Positions 1 to 5,236 of a stretch of DNA of 5,637 bases are shown piece after piece. The notes beneath the pieces were generated by a model that saw only the letters and a program-made list of their open reading frames with translations, was not told the DNA's origin and did no database searches. The stretch is taken from contig JAFLSH010000184.1 of NCBI GenBank assembly GCA_022511055.1, positions 1 through 5,637 of the forward strand. Direction: 5' to 3'. A program made the translations under genes and the position numbers. The stretch is from Prevotella sp. (GTDB lineage: Bacteria; Bacteroidota; Bacteroidia; Bacteroidales; Bacteroidaceae). The number at the start of each line of letters is the position of its first letter. The first letter of the stretch is position 1.

Positions 1-53
1 CCACAACCTTCTGATCCGTAGTCAGATGCTCTATTCAGTTGAGCTACGGAACC
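1..53 (-). tRNA. tRNA-Arg (anticodon ACG), 3' part outside window
   Basis: Read on the minus strand, the first 53 bases fold as the 5' two thirds of a tRNA: 5' acceptor strand GGTTCCG, linker TA, D-stem GCTC/GAGC with a 9-nt loop, anticodon stem TCTGA/TCAGA around loop CTACGGA, variable loop AGGTT, then the first four bases of the T-stem (GTGG). Loop positions 34-36 are ACG, so it should decode CGN arginine codons, with A34 presumably converted to inosine as in other bacterial tRNA-Arg(ACG). The T-loop and the 3' acceptor strand lie beyond the left edge, so acceptor pairing cannot be checked. The D-loop reads AACTGAATA, with GA where most tRNAs have the G18-G19 pair. A complete promoter lies just upstream. 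Confidence 0.95.
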
Positions 54-71
54 ATTCCGTTTTTGCGGTTG

Positions 72-103
72 CAAAGGTACGCACTTTTTCCCAATTGACC
101 AAA
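72..103 (-). promoter_or_regulatory. Bacteroidetes-type promoter of the tRNA-Arg gene
   Basis: On the minus strand a TTTG -33 box (103-100) is followed after exactly 20 nt by TACCTTTG (79-72), matching the TTTG-N19-21-TAnnTTTG consensus of the Bacteroidetes primary sigma factor. The -7 box ends 18 bases before the tRNA 5' end, so the precursor has a short leader for RNase P to remove. Confidence 0.85.
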
Positions 104-188
104 CTTTTCACGAACTTTTTTCAAAAAAAGTGCTTTTGGGCAAGGTTTTGGAGATTTTTGGGCAAGCATTCAAGGCTTTTTCAGTTGT

Positions 189-223
189 TTTGCCGCCAAA
201 ATGAAATATTTTTCGTAACTTTG
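189..223 (+). promoter_or_regulatory. Promoter for the DUF4491-rlmH unit
   Basis: TAACTTTG at 216-223 is a perfect TAnnTTTG -7 element. The nearest TTTG -33 candidate is 189-192, giving a 23-nt spacer, slightly longer than the usual 19-21, so the -33 assignment is weaker than the -7. The start codon lies 89 bases downstream of the -7 box, and nearly all of that leader consists of 22-bp repeats. Confidence 0.65.
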
Positions 224-308
224 CAACGCAATTTCAAGGTATTTGCAACGTAATTTCGAAGCATTCATAACGCAATCTCAAGGCATTTGCAACGTAAACT
301 CAAGATAA
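221..308 (+). repeat. Four imperfect 22-bp tandem repeats in the DUF4491-rlmH leader
   Basis: Four head-to-tail 22-bp units occupy 221-242, 243-264, 265-286 and 287-308. Each carries a core close to TTGCAACGYAATYTCAAG. Unit 3 begins TCATAACG and unit 4 has AAAC in place of AATT. The first unit overlaps the last three bases of the -7 element and the last ends four bases before the start codon, so the array is essentially the whole 5' untranslated region. TTTGCAAC at the start of units 1, 2 and 4 resembles the bases that often follow a -7 box in this group, so the array may have grown from the promoter. Confidence 0.85.
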
Positions 309-312
309 GAAT

Positions 313-633
313 ATGTATTTCACTGGTATTATCATAGCCGTAGCCACTTTTCTCACCATAGGTCTATGGCACCCGATAGTCATTAAGGCAGAATACCGCT
401 GGGGCACCAGGCCGTGGATAGTCTTCGGGCTGGTTGGCATCATTTGCATTGTTGCCGCGCTCTTTATCGAGAACGCGATTGCCTCTGCCGTGGTTGGCGT
501 GTTCGGCGCATCGGCTCTCTGGGGCATCGGCGAGATTTTCTCGCAAAAGAAGCGCGTTGAGAAGGGATGGTTTCCCATGAATCCCAAGCGCCGCCATGAG
601 TATCAACCCATTGACACCAACGAAAAGCCCTGA
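313..633 (+). CDS. DUF4491 family small integral membrane protein
   Basis: This 106-residue protein matches what I know of the DUF4491 family, short inner-membrane proteins of unknown function common in Bacteroidetes. Three hydrophobic segments are visible: roughly residues 2-21 (starting MYFTGIIIAVATF), 35-52 and 55-76. Features that look family-like are the GLWHP turn after the first helix, the polar KAEYRWGTRPW loop, and a basic tail with KGWFPMNPKRR. The start at 313 is the first ATG after the repeat leader and puts the first membrane helix right at the N-terminus. No Shine-Dalgarno is seen, as is normal in this phylum. The stop lies 33 bases before rlmH with no clear terminator between, so the two are probably co-transcribed. 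Function is unknown; a link to ribosome modification would rest only on the neighbour. Confidence 0.85.
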   Translation: MYFTGIIIAVATFLTIGLWHPIVIKAEYRWGTRPWIVFGLVGIICIVAALFIENAIASAVVGVFGASALWGIGEIFSQKKRVEKGWFPMNPKRRHEYQPIDTNEKP

Positions 634-666
634 CCTGCCTGTTCCGGCAAGGGCATCTGTGACACG

Positions 667-1137
667 ATGAAGACACTGCTGATTCTGGTCGGCAAGACCA
701 CTGACAAACACTTCCAGGCAGGCATCAGCGACTATGCGGAGCGCATTGGCCACTACATGCCTTTCGACATTGTGACCATACCCGAGTTGAAAAACACGAA
801 AAACTTGTCGGAAGAGCAACAGAAAGTGGCGGAGGGCGAGCTGATTCTGCGGCAAACCCAGCCTTCTGACACCGTAGTGCTGCTCGATGAGCATGGCCAT
901 GAGTTCCGAAGCATAGAGCTGGCCCGCTGGCTGGAACAGAAACGGAACACGGCCCGCCGGCTCGTATTCGTTATCGGCGGCCCATACGGATTCTCGCCAG
1001 CTGTCTATCAGCGCGCCAACGAACAGCTGTCGCTATCGCGCCTTACGTTCTCGCACCAGATGGTACGGTTAGTGTTTACCGAGCAGATTTACCGCGCCTG
1101 TACAATCATCAAGGGTGAGCCCTACCACCACGAGTAA
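667..1137 (+). CDS. rlmH: 23S rRNA (pseudouridine-1915-N3)-methyltransferase RlmH
   Basis: RlmH is a SPOUT-class methyltransferase that uses S-adenosylmethionine to methylate N3 of pseudouridine 1915 in helix 69 of 23S rRNA, acting on assembled 70S ribosomes. The protein has 156 residues, against 155 for E. coli RlmH as I recall it. Visible family hallmarks are the N-terminal MKTLLILVGK strand, the VLLDEHGHEF segment (71-80), the cofactor-binding glycine loop FVIGGPYGFSP (101-111), the LSLSRLTFSHQMVR stretch (121-134) forming part of the trefoil knot, and the C-terminal EQIYRACTIIKGEPYHHE (139-156), which closely matches the usual family ending YHRE. It acts as a homodimer in known cases. It follows the DUF4491 gene by 33 bases. 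A hairpin-forming sequence begins inside its last codons. Confidence 0.97.
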   Translation: MKTLLILVGKTTDKHFQAGISDYAERIGHYMPFDIVTIPELKNTKNLSEEQQKVAEGELILRQTQPSDTVVLLDEHGHEFRSIELARWLEQKRNTARRLVFVIGGPYGFSPAVYQRANEQLSLSRLTFSHQMVRLVFTEQIYRACTIIKGEPYHHE

Positions 1138-1150
1138 GGCTCACCCCTTT
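1113..1150 (+). terminator. Stem-loop spanning the rlmH stop codon, likely terminator
   Basis: GGGTGAGCC (1113-1121) pairs perfectly with GGCTCACCC (1138-1146), leaving a 16-nt loop that contains the last rlmH codons and the TAA. The plus strand continues CTTTCGGCTCTTT, only moderately T-rich, so termination may be imperfect. Since the next gene converges from the right and its stop lies just beyond, the hairpin may insulate both units. Confidence 0.55.
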
Positions 1151-1170
1151 CGGCTCTTTAAAGCACAGAC

Positions 1171-2046
1171 TTACAAGTCGTTATAGTTCTGTACGGAGAA
1201 CGTTGTAGTCTGCATGTTCCCCGTCTCATAGCCCCGCTTCAGCCACCGCTTGCGCTGCTCGCTTGTTCCGTGCGTAAACGATTCGGGCGTGGCTCTTCCC
1301 TGCGCTTTCTTCTGCAACCAGTCATCGCCAATGGCCTTGGCCAGTTCCAGACCCTTTTCCAAGTCGCCGTACTCCATGGAGTGATTCATTCGGTCTTCAT
1401 AGTGCGCCCACACGCCAGCATAGTAGTCGGCTAACAATTCCAGCCTGACACTCAGCTGATTGGCCGTTACCTTATCCGTCTGATTCATAGCCTGGTGGGT
1501 CTTGGCGAGTGTTCCTGTCAGATACTCCACATGGTGCCCAATCTCGTGGGCTATCACGTAGGCATAGGCAAAGGTGTTGCCTTCAACGCCCAGTTGCCGC
1601 TTCATCTGCGTGAAGAACGACAAGTCGATATAGAGTTTCTGGTCGCCCGAGCAATAGAACGGGCCGACGGCAGCCGTGGCCGAGCCGCAGGCCGAGTTGA
1701 CCTGATTGGTAAACAGCACCAGCGTTGGCGGAGTGTACGTGCCGCCTATCTGCCGGAACACTTCTGTCCACACATCTTCGGTTGATGCCAGAATCTTCTT
1801 GCAGTCAGAGGCCAGCGCCTGTTCCTCTTCCGTAAACTCCTGTTCGCCGATGGTCTCGGTCTGCTGGGTCATCTCCTGCTGAAGCACATTAGTCACTACA
1901 TCGCCCAGGTTGCCACCCTGCATGAAGGTCATCAGGGCAATCAAGATGATGCCACCCAAGCCGCCGCCCAGACCGAGCTTTGTGCCGGTACTCATTCCGC
2001 GACGGTCTTCTACATTCGAGCTTTCTCTTCTTCCGTCTAATCTCAT
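1171..2046 (-). CDS. Neutral zinc metallopeptidase, YpfJ family
   Basis: This 291-residue protein belongs to the putative neutral zinc metallopeptidase family typified by E. coli YpfJ (Pfam Zn_peptidase, PF04228). The N-terminus MRLDGRRESSNVEDRRG is the family signature and fixes the start at 2046, not the internal Met18. One membrane helix (about 29-44, GLGGIILIALMTFMQG) follows, then a Gln/Glu-rich linker (54-77). The catalytic domain carries HEIGHH at 167-172, with H167 and H171 as zinc ligands and E168 as base. Downstream RLELLADYYAGVWAH (201-215) probably supplies a third ligand (E203 or D207). C120 and C132 in ACG...FYC are spaced as in relatives and could form a disulfide. The tail has FTHGTSEQR (257-265). 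The topology suggests a single-pass anchored enzyme with an exported domain. No physiological substrate is established that I know of. It has its own -7 element, 197 bases from the glycosyltransferase. Confidence 0.93.
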   Translation of the reverse strand: MRLDGRRESSNVEDRRGMSTGTKLGLGGGLGGIILIALMTFMQGGNLGDVVTNVLQQEMTQQTETIGEQEFTEEEQALASDCKKILASTEDVWTEVFRQIGGTYTPPTLVLFTNQVNSACGSATAAVGPFYCSGDQKLYIDLSFFTQMKRQLGVEGNTFAYAYVIAHEIGHHVEYLTGTLAKTHQAMNQTDKVTANQLSVRLELLADYYAGVWAHYEDRMNHSMEYGDLEKGLELAKAIGDDWLQKKAQGRATPESFTHGTSEQRKRWLKRGYETGNMQTTTFSVQNYNDL

Positions 2047-2075
2047 AAAAACTGGTTTTAGTTTGAATTTGTTGA

Positions 2076-2083
2076 CAAAGATA
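2076..2083 (-). promoter_or_regulatory. -7 element of the metallopeptidase gene
   Basis: Minus-strand TATCTTTG (2083-2076) matches TAnnTTTG and lies 29 bases before the start codon. I find no TTTG at the expected -33 distance, so the upstream half is weak or absent. The leader is AT-rich without a Shine-Dalgarno. Confidence 0.6.
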
Positions 2084-2129
2084 AGAAAAAAAGGCGAGAC
2101 TGCGGCTATATTTTGAGAATATTAACGCA

Positions 2130-2171
2130 GGGAGGGAGTTTTTTGAGGGGGAGGAGACGGCGGGATTTGGG
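2130..2171 (+). other. G-rich tract with quadruplex potential
   Basis: The plus strand carries G-runs at 2130-2132, 2134-2136, 2147-2151, 2162-2164 and 2169-2171, separated by 1, 10, 10 and 4 bases. The transcript of the glycosyltransferase operon would be C-rich here, so any quadruplex would form in the non-transcribed DNA strand. The long loops make this only a possibility. Confidence 0.3.
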
Positions 2172-2224
2172 TAGGTGTGGTAGGTATAGTAGGTGTGGTA
2201 GGTGCAGTAGGTGCGGTAGAGAGA
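2171..2224 (+). repeat. 9-bp minisatellite downstream of the glycosyltransferase gene
   Basis: Five 9-bp units with consensus GTAGGTGYR run from 2171 to 2215 (GTAGGTGTG, GTAGGTATA, GTAGGTGTG, GTAGGTGCA, GTAGGTGCG). A sixth degenerate unit, GTAGAGAGA, follows. Because nine is a multiple of three and the unit lacks stops in the minus direction, all three minus frames stay open here. They encode Thr/Pro, His/Leu/Pro or Thr/Tyr repeats. The array lies 20 bases past the glycosyltransferase stop and is taken as non-coding. Confidence 0.9.
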
Positions 2225-2243
2225 TGGGCGGGGCGGCGACAGC

Positions 2244-3269
2244 CTATTGGAGCGGTAGCGCCGAGAATGTCTTGCGAGCCTTGGCGTAATACTGCCACAA
2301 AACGGAGAATGAGAAGCGCTCGGGGATGGGCTGCTGCACACACGACTGCTGGATGGCCTGGCGGTCGGCAGCGAAGTCGCTGCGCCAACGGCGATAGGCA
2401 CGGCGGGCGCGGAAGACTGCGCAGAAGTCGCCCCAGTTGCGCTTCAGCAACAGCATCTCGAATGCTGCCAGATAGTCTAACAGCCAGCGGACACGCATAA
2501 CACGGCGCAACTCGCCATCGGGCAGGCATTTGTAGAGCATGGTCAGGTTGTTGCGGAAGTTCAGGAATGTCTTCATGGGATTCGACTTCGGCAACGTGCC
2601 GCCACCCACATGGTAGACATAGCTGTCGGGCAGGCAGACTATCCGCCGGCCGCGCAGCCGCAGGCGCCAGCAGAGGTCAATCTCCTCGTTATGGGCAAAG
2701 AAACGGCCATCGAGCCCGCCTGCCGCCCAATAGTCGGCCGCCCGCACCATCAGCGCAGCACCACTCGCCCAGAGTATATCCTGCACATAGTCGTACTGCC
2801 CGTTATCGCGCTCTACCGTGTCGAAAATGCGCCCCCGACAGAAGGGGTAGCCATAGCGGTCGAGAAATCCCCCACAGGCACCGGCATACTCAAACTGGTC
2901 ATGGTCAGAGGCGCTGAGCAGCTTCGGCTGACAGGCCGCCACCTCTGGATGGACATCCATGTACTCGACCAGGGGCTGCAGCCAGTGGTGGGTCACCTCA
3001 ATATCACTGTTGAGCAGCAGGTAGTACTCGGCATCAATCTGCCGCAGCGCACGGTTATAGCCATCGGCAAAGCCCCAGTTGCGTTCCAGCTCTATCAGCC
3101 GGCACTCCGGGAAATGGGTGCGCAGCATGTTCAGGGAGTCATCAGTCGAGGCGTTGTCAGCCACATAGACCGCCGCCTCATCACGCGAATAGGTGAGAAC
3201 CGCAGGCAGGTACTTGTGCAGCATGTCTGCCCCGTTCCAGTTGAGAATGACTATTGCCAGTTTTTCCAT
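2244..3269 (-). CDS. GT2 family glycosyltransferase (rhamnosyltransferase-like)
   Basis: This is a 341-residue GT-A fold glycosyltransferase that should transfer a sugar from a nucleotide-sugar donor to a glycan or lipid-linked acceptor at the cytoplasmic face of the membrane. Motifs in order: VILNWNG (7-13), the nucleotide-binding VADNASTDDS (36-45), RNWGFADGYN (63-72), the metal-binding NSD (87-89, in the place of DXD), the WASGAALMVR segment (168-176), the likely catalytic-base region HNEEIDLCWRLR (193-204), and HVGGG (220-224). This order resembles WbbL/RfbF-type rhamnosyltransferases, but donor and acceptor cannot be read from sequence. I chose the ATG at 3269, which gives MEKLAIVILNWNG with the usual short N-terminus. 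An in-frame ATG at 3317 would overlap mtaB by 35 bases and add unconserved residues. The start is 13 bases after the mtaB stop, so the two genes are probably co-transcribed. The basic C-terminal region has no obvious membrane helix. Confidence 0.9.
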   Translation of the reverse strand: MEKLAIVILNWNGADMLHKYLPAVLTYSRDEAAVYVADNASTDDSLNMLRTHFPECRLIELERNWGFADGYNRALRQIDAEYYLLLNSDIEVTHHWLQPLVEYMDVHPEVAACQPKLLSASDHDQFEYAGACGGFLDRYGYPFCRGRIFDTVERDNGQYDYVQDILWASGAALMVRAADYWAAGGLDGRFFAHNEEIDLCWRLRLRGRRIVCLPDSYVYHVGGGTLPKSNPMKTFLNFRNNLTMLYKCLPDGELRRVMRVRWLLDYLAAFEMLLLKRNWGDFCAVFRARRAYRRWRSDFAADRQAIQQSCVQQPIPERFSFSVLWQYYAKARKTFSALPLQ

Positions 3270-3282
3270 CTTGCCATGTCGT

Positions 3283-4626
3283 TTATATGATGGTGGCCAG
3301 CAGGGCCGTTCTGTCATGGTTGAACGCGGTCAGCCGCACCCGCACCAGCTGGTTGTCGAGCGACGGGTCGGCCACCGCCGGCGGCAGCTCTACGCGCACG
3401 TAGTTGCGGGTGAAACCGTGCATGGCCTTGCCGCGCGGTGCTTTCTCGAACAGCACCTCTGCTTCGTGGCCGATGTGGCGGGCATAGAAAGCCTCGGTCT
3501 TCTGGTCAGACAGCGCCAGCAGCCGCTTCGAGCGCAGCTTCTTGTCGCGGTCGGCCACCACATAGTCTATCTTCAGCGCAGCCGTGCCCGGCCGCTCCGA
3601 ATAGGGGAACACGTGCAGCTGCGTGATGTCGAGCGACTGCAGGAAGTCATAGGTCTCCTCGAAGCACTCCGGCGTTTCGCCGCGACACCCCACCATGACA
3701 TCTACGCCGATAAAGGCATCGGGCATGGCCGCCTTCACGCGCCGTATCTTGTCGGCAAAGAGCTGCGAGTCATAGTGCCGGTGCATCAGCCGCAACACCG
3801 TGTCGCTGCCGCTCTGCAAGGGTATGTGGAAATGGGGCATGAAGGCGCGGCTGCTGGCACAATAGTCTATCAGCTCATCAGACAGCAGGTCAGGCTCAAG
3901 ACTGCTGATGCGGAAGCGGCAGATGCCCTCGACCTGGTCCAGCGCCCGCACGAGGTCGATGAAGCGCTCGCCCGTGGTCTTGCCAAAGTCGCCGATGTTC
4001 ACGCCAGTCAGCACTATCTCGCGGCCACCCTCGGCCGCCGCCTGGCGCGCCTGCTCCACAAGGGAGGCAACACTCGGGTTGCGGCTGAAGCCGCGGGCAT
4101 AGGGGATGGTGCAATAGGTGCAGAAGTAGTCGCAGCCATCCTGTACCTTCAGGAAATAGCGGGTGCGGTTGCCGCGCGAGCAGCTGGGGGCAAAGCTCCT
4201 GATGTCCTTGGTCTTCTGACGGAAAGCCACGCCCGCCGATGTTCCCCCGGCGGCGCGGGCGACAAAGGCATCAGAGAGAAACTGCACGAGGTTGGCCTTC
4301 TCATCAGACCCCAGCACGAGGTCGACACCCTCTATCCGGCTGACGGCCTCTGCCTCAAGCTGGGCGTAGCACCCTGTCACCACTACGAAGGCCCCGGGGT
4401 GGTTGCGCACCATGCGGTGGATGGCCTGCCGACACTTGTGGTCGGCCACCTCGGTGACCGAGCAGGTATTGATGAGGCAGATGTCGGCCTGCTCGCCTTT
4501 CTGGGCGGCCACGACCCCGAGTTCCTGCAACATCTTGGCAAATGCGGAGGTCTCGGCGAAGTTCAGCTTGCACCCAAGGGTGAAGTAAGCGGCTTTTTTG
4601 CCCTGAAAGGCAGAACTGTCAATCAT
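3283..4626 (-). CDS. mtaB: tRNA t6A37 methylthiotransferase MtaB
   Basis: MtaB adds a methylthio group to C2 of N6-threonylcarbamoyladenosine at position 37 of ANN-decoding tRNAs, giving ms2t6A. It is a radical-SAM enzyme with two [4Fe-4S] clusters. The 447-residue protein shows all three expected parts. The N-terminal UPF0004 domain has cluster cysteines C19 (LGCKLN), C55 (NTCSVT) and C86 (TGCYAQ). The radical-SAM core has CDYFCTYCTIPYARG, with C165, C169 and C172. A C-terminal TRAM RNA-binding domain covers about 383-445. Further supporting motifs are LTGVNIGDFG (206-215), RISSLEP (239-245), HIPLQSGSD (267-275) and HVFPYSERPGT (338-348), which place it with MtaB over MiaB or RimO. VGCRGETPE (312-320) replaces the common VGFPGET. 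Its GT2 neighbour starts 13 bases downstream. The ATG at 4626 puts the LGCKLN motif at the usual distance from the N-terminus. Confidence 0.95.
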   Translation of the reverse strand: MIDSSAFQGKKAAYFTLGCKLNFAETSAFAKMLQELGVVAAQKGEQADICLINTCSVTEVADHKCRQAIHRMVRNHPGAFVVVTGCYAQLEAEAVSRIEGVDLVLGSDEKANLVQFLSDAFVARAAGGTSAGVAFRQKTKDIRSFAPSCSRGNRTRYFLKVQDGCDYFCTYCTIPYARGFSRNPSVASLVEQARQAAAEGGREIVLTGVNIGDFGKTTGERFIDLVRALDQVEGICRFRISSLEPDLLSDELIDYCASSRAFMPHFHIPLQSGSDTVLRLMHRHYDSQLFADKIRRVKAAMPDAFIGVDVMVGCRGETPECFEETYDFLQSLDITQLHVFPYSERPGTAALKIDYVVADRDKKLRSKRLLALSDQKTEAFYARHIGHEAEVLFEKAPRGKAMHGFTRNYVRVELPPAVADPSLDNQLVRVRLTAFNHDRTALLATII

Positions 4627-4657
4627 CTCGTAAAATCAGTCTCTTTGTTTGCGGCCA

Positions 4658-4665
4658 CAAAGATA
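4658..4665 (-). promoter_or_regulatory. -7 element of the mtaB operon
   Basis: Minus-strand TATCTTTG (4665-4658) matches TAnnTTTG and lies 31 bases before the mtaB start. No clear TTTG lies 19-21 nt upstream; the region there is A/T-run rich. The context CAAAGATA closely resembles the element before the metallopeptidase gene. Confidence 0.6.
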
Positions 4666-4733
4666 CACATTTTTTCCCTAATCTTGCGCTTTTTTCGCAA
4701 TTATTCGCAGAAGGGCAAAAAAGTATCATTTTT

Positions 4734-4779
4734 TAACATTTGATAAATGCTTGATTTTCAAATACTTACAAAAATGTTA
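4734..4779. repeat. 8-bp inverted repeat in the divergent intergenic region
   Basis: TAACATTT (4734-4741) and AAATGTTA (4772-4779) are perfect inverted copies, 30 bases apart, between the mtaB and lipoprotein promoters. It could be an operator shared by the two units, but in such AT-rich sequence chance is a real alternative. Confidence 0.3.
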
Positions 4780-4830
4780 CAAAAAGTGTCGTAAAAAAAA
4801 TCAAAAAAAAGATACATCGTATTGAAAAAA
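4770..4830 (+). promoter_or_regulatory. Helically spaced A-tracts upstream of the lipoprotein promoter
   Basis: A-runs of five to eight bases lie at 4770-4774, 4781-4785, 4793-4800, 4803-4810 and 4825-4830. Their centres are about 11, 13, 10 and 21 bases apart, near multiples of the helical repeat. Such arrays bend DNA and can act like UP elements. Here they occupy the place where a -33 box would be expected. Confidence 0.4.
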
Positions 4831-4834
4831 TGCC

Positions 4835-4842
4835 TAACTTTG
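4835..4842 (+). promoter_or_regulatory. -7 element of the small lipoprotein gene
   Basis: TAACTTTG is a perfect TAnnTTTG match and is followed by CACCG. No TTTG occurs 19-21 nt upstream; phased A-tracts lie there. The leader to the start codon is about 50 nt, A-rich just before the ATG. It contains a six-codon ATG frame at 4861-4881 that may be incidental. Confidence 0.7.
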
Positions 4843-4896
4843 CACCGTTTTAATAAACTAATGATTGTTTTACAGATTTAAAAAAAGCTTAGAAAA

Positions 4897-5085
4897 ATGA
4901 AGAAATTGGTATTTATGTTCGTAGCTGTTGCAGCTATTTCATTCGCATCTTGCGGTGGTAACCAGAATCAGCAGGCTGCTCCTGAGGCAGAAGTTGACGA
5001 AGTAATCGAGGAAGTTGCTGACAGCCTGGCTGGCGACTCTATTCCTGCTGACAGCGGAGTTGTTGCTGAAGAGGTTGTTGAGTAA
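4897..5085 (+). CDS. Small acidic lipoprotein, unknown function
   Basis: This 62-residue protein has a classic lipoprotein signal: KK at positions 2-3, a hydrophobic core VFMFVAVAAISF (5-16) and lipobox FASC, with the lipidated cysteine at C19. The mature part is only 44 residues. It begins CGGNQNQQAAPE and becomes a very acidic, low-complexity tail of Glu, Asp, Val and Ala, with no predicted folded domain or further cysteine. I recall similar short acidic lipoproteins as recurrent in Prevotella-like genomes but know of no assigned role. An N-terminal QNQQ spacer followed by a charged disordered tail would suit an envelope-surface or periplasmic peptide. The ATG at 4897 follows an A-rich stretch (AGAAAAATG). 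The strong -7 box, upstream A-tracts and strong terminator suggest a monocistronic and possibly highly expressed gene. Its AT-richer codon use differs from the GC-rich mtaB operon beside it. Confidence 0.85.
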   Translation: MKKLVFMFVAVAAISFASCGGNQNQQAAPEAEVDEVIEEVADSLAGDSIPADSGVVAEEVVE

Positions 5086-5118
5086 TCCTCTGCTTGCAAT
5101 TAGCTATTAAGGAAAAAG

Positions 5119-5155
5119 TGACCGCTGGGCGAGAGTCCAGCGGTCATTGTTTTTC
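5119..5155 (+). terminator. Intrinsic terminator of the lipoprotein gene
   Basis: TGACCGCTGG (5119-5128) and CCAGCGGTCA (5137-5146) form a perfect 10-bp stem with loop GCGAGAGT, followed by TTGTTTTTC. An A-run precedes the stem, so the hairpin could also stop the converging transcript from the right. Confidence 0.95.
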
Positions 5156-5207
5156 TCTGGCAATTATATACTATTAGCCCCCAATGGGAAATGATGTATA
5201 TTTATAC

Positions 5208-5236
5208 AAAAACGAGCAGTTGTTTGACTGCTCGTT
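5208..5236 (-). terminator. Intrinsic terminator of the small RNA
   Basis: Minus strand AACGAGCAGT (5236-5227), loop CAAACA, ACTGCTCGTT (5220-5211), a perfect 10-bp stem running into five consecutive T (5212-5208). On the plus strand the run after the stem is only three T, so the minus direction is favoured. Confidence 0.85.

Noticed and set aside
26..253. 75-codon plus-strand frame over the tRNA and intergenic region
   Set aside because: It starts inside the tRNA gene and crosses two promoters; the Phe-rich content reflects T-rich DNA.
634..652. TGCC/GGCA hairpin between DUF4491 and rlmH
   Set aside because: A four-pair stem without a T-run; the genes look co-transcribed.
364..900. 178-codon minus-strand frame opposite DUF4491 and rlmH
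   Set aside because: It runs antisense to two well-supported genes and shows no domain.
2108..2122. ATATT/AATAT hairpin as terminator of the glycosyltransferase operon
   Set aside because: The stem is five A/T pairs with no T-run; too weak to call.
1889..2401. Minus-strand frame of 170 codons with Thr/Tyr repeats
   Set aside because: It overlaps two real genes in the wrong frame and crosses the minisatellite and the metallopeptidase promoter.
2122..2529. Minus-strand frame with a Thr/Pro-rich repeat end
   Set aside because: It overlaps the glycosyltransferase gene out of frame and owes its length to the stop-free 9-bp array; kept only as a frameshift question in the findings.
2610..3290. 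226-codon plus-strand frame opposite the glycosyltransferase gene
   Set aside because: Antisense shadow of a gene with clear GT2 motifs; no promoter or start signal of its own.
3193..4743. 516-codon open frame on the plus strand opposite mtaB
   Set aside because: It mirrors mtaB, whose motifs and cysteines are complete; the frame is His/Ala/Gly/Arg-rich with no recognisable domain, as expected for the antisense of a GC-rich gene.
4861..4881. Six-codon upstream frame in the lipoprotein leader
   Set aside because: Too short to judge, and nothing suggests attenuation.
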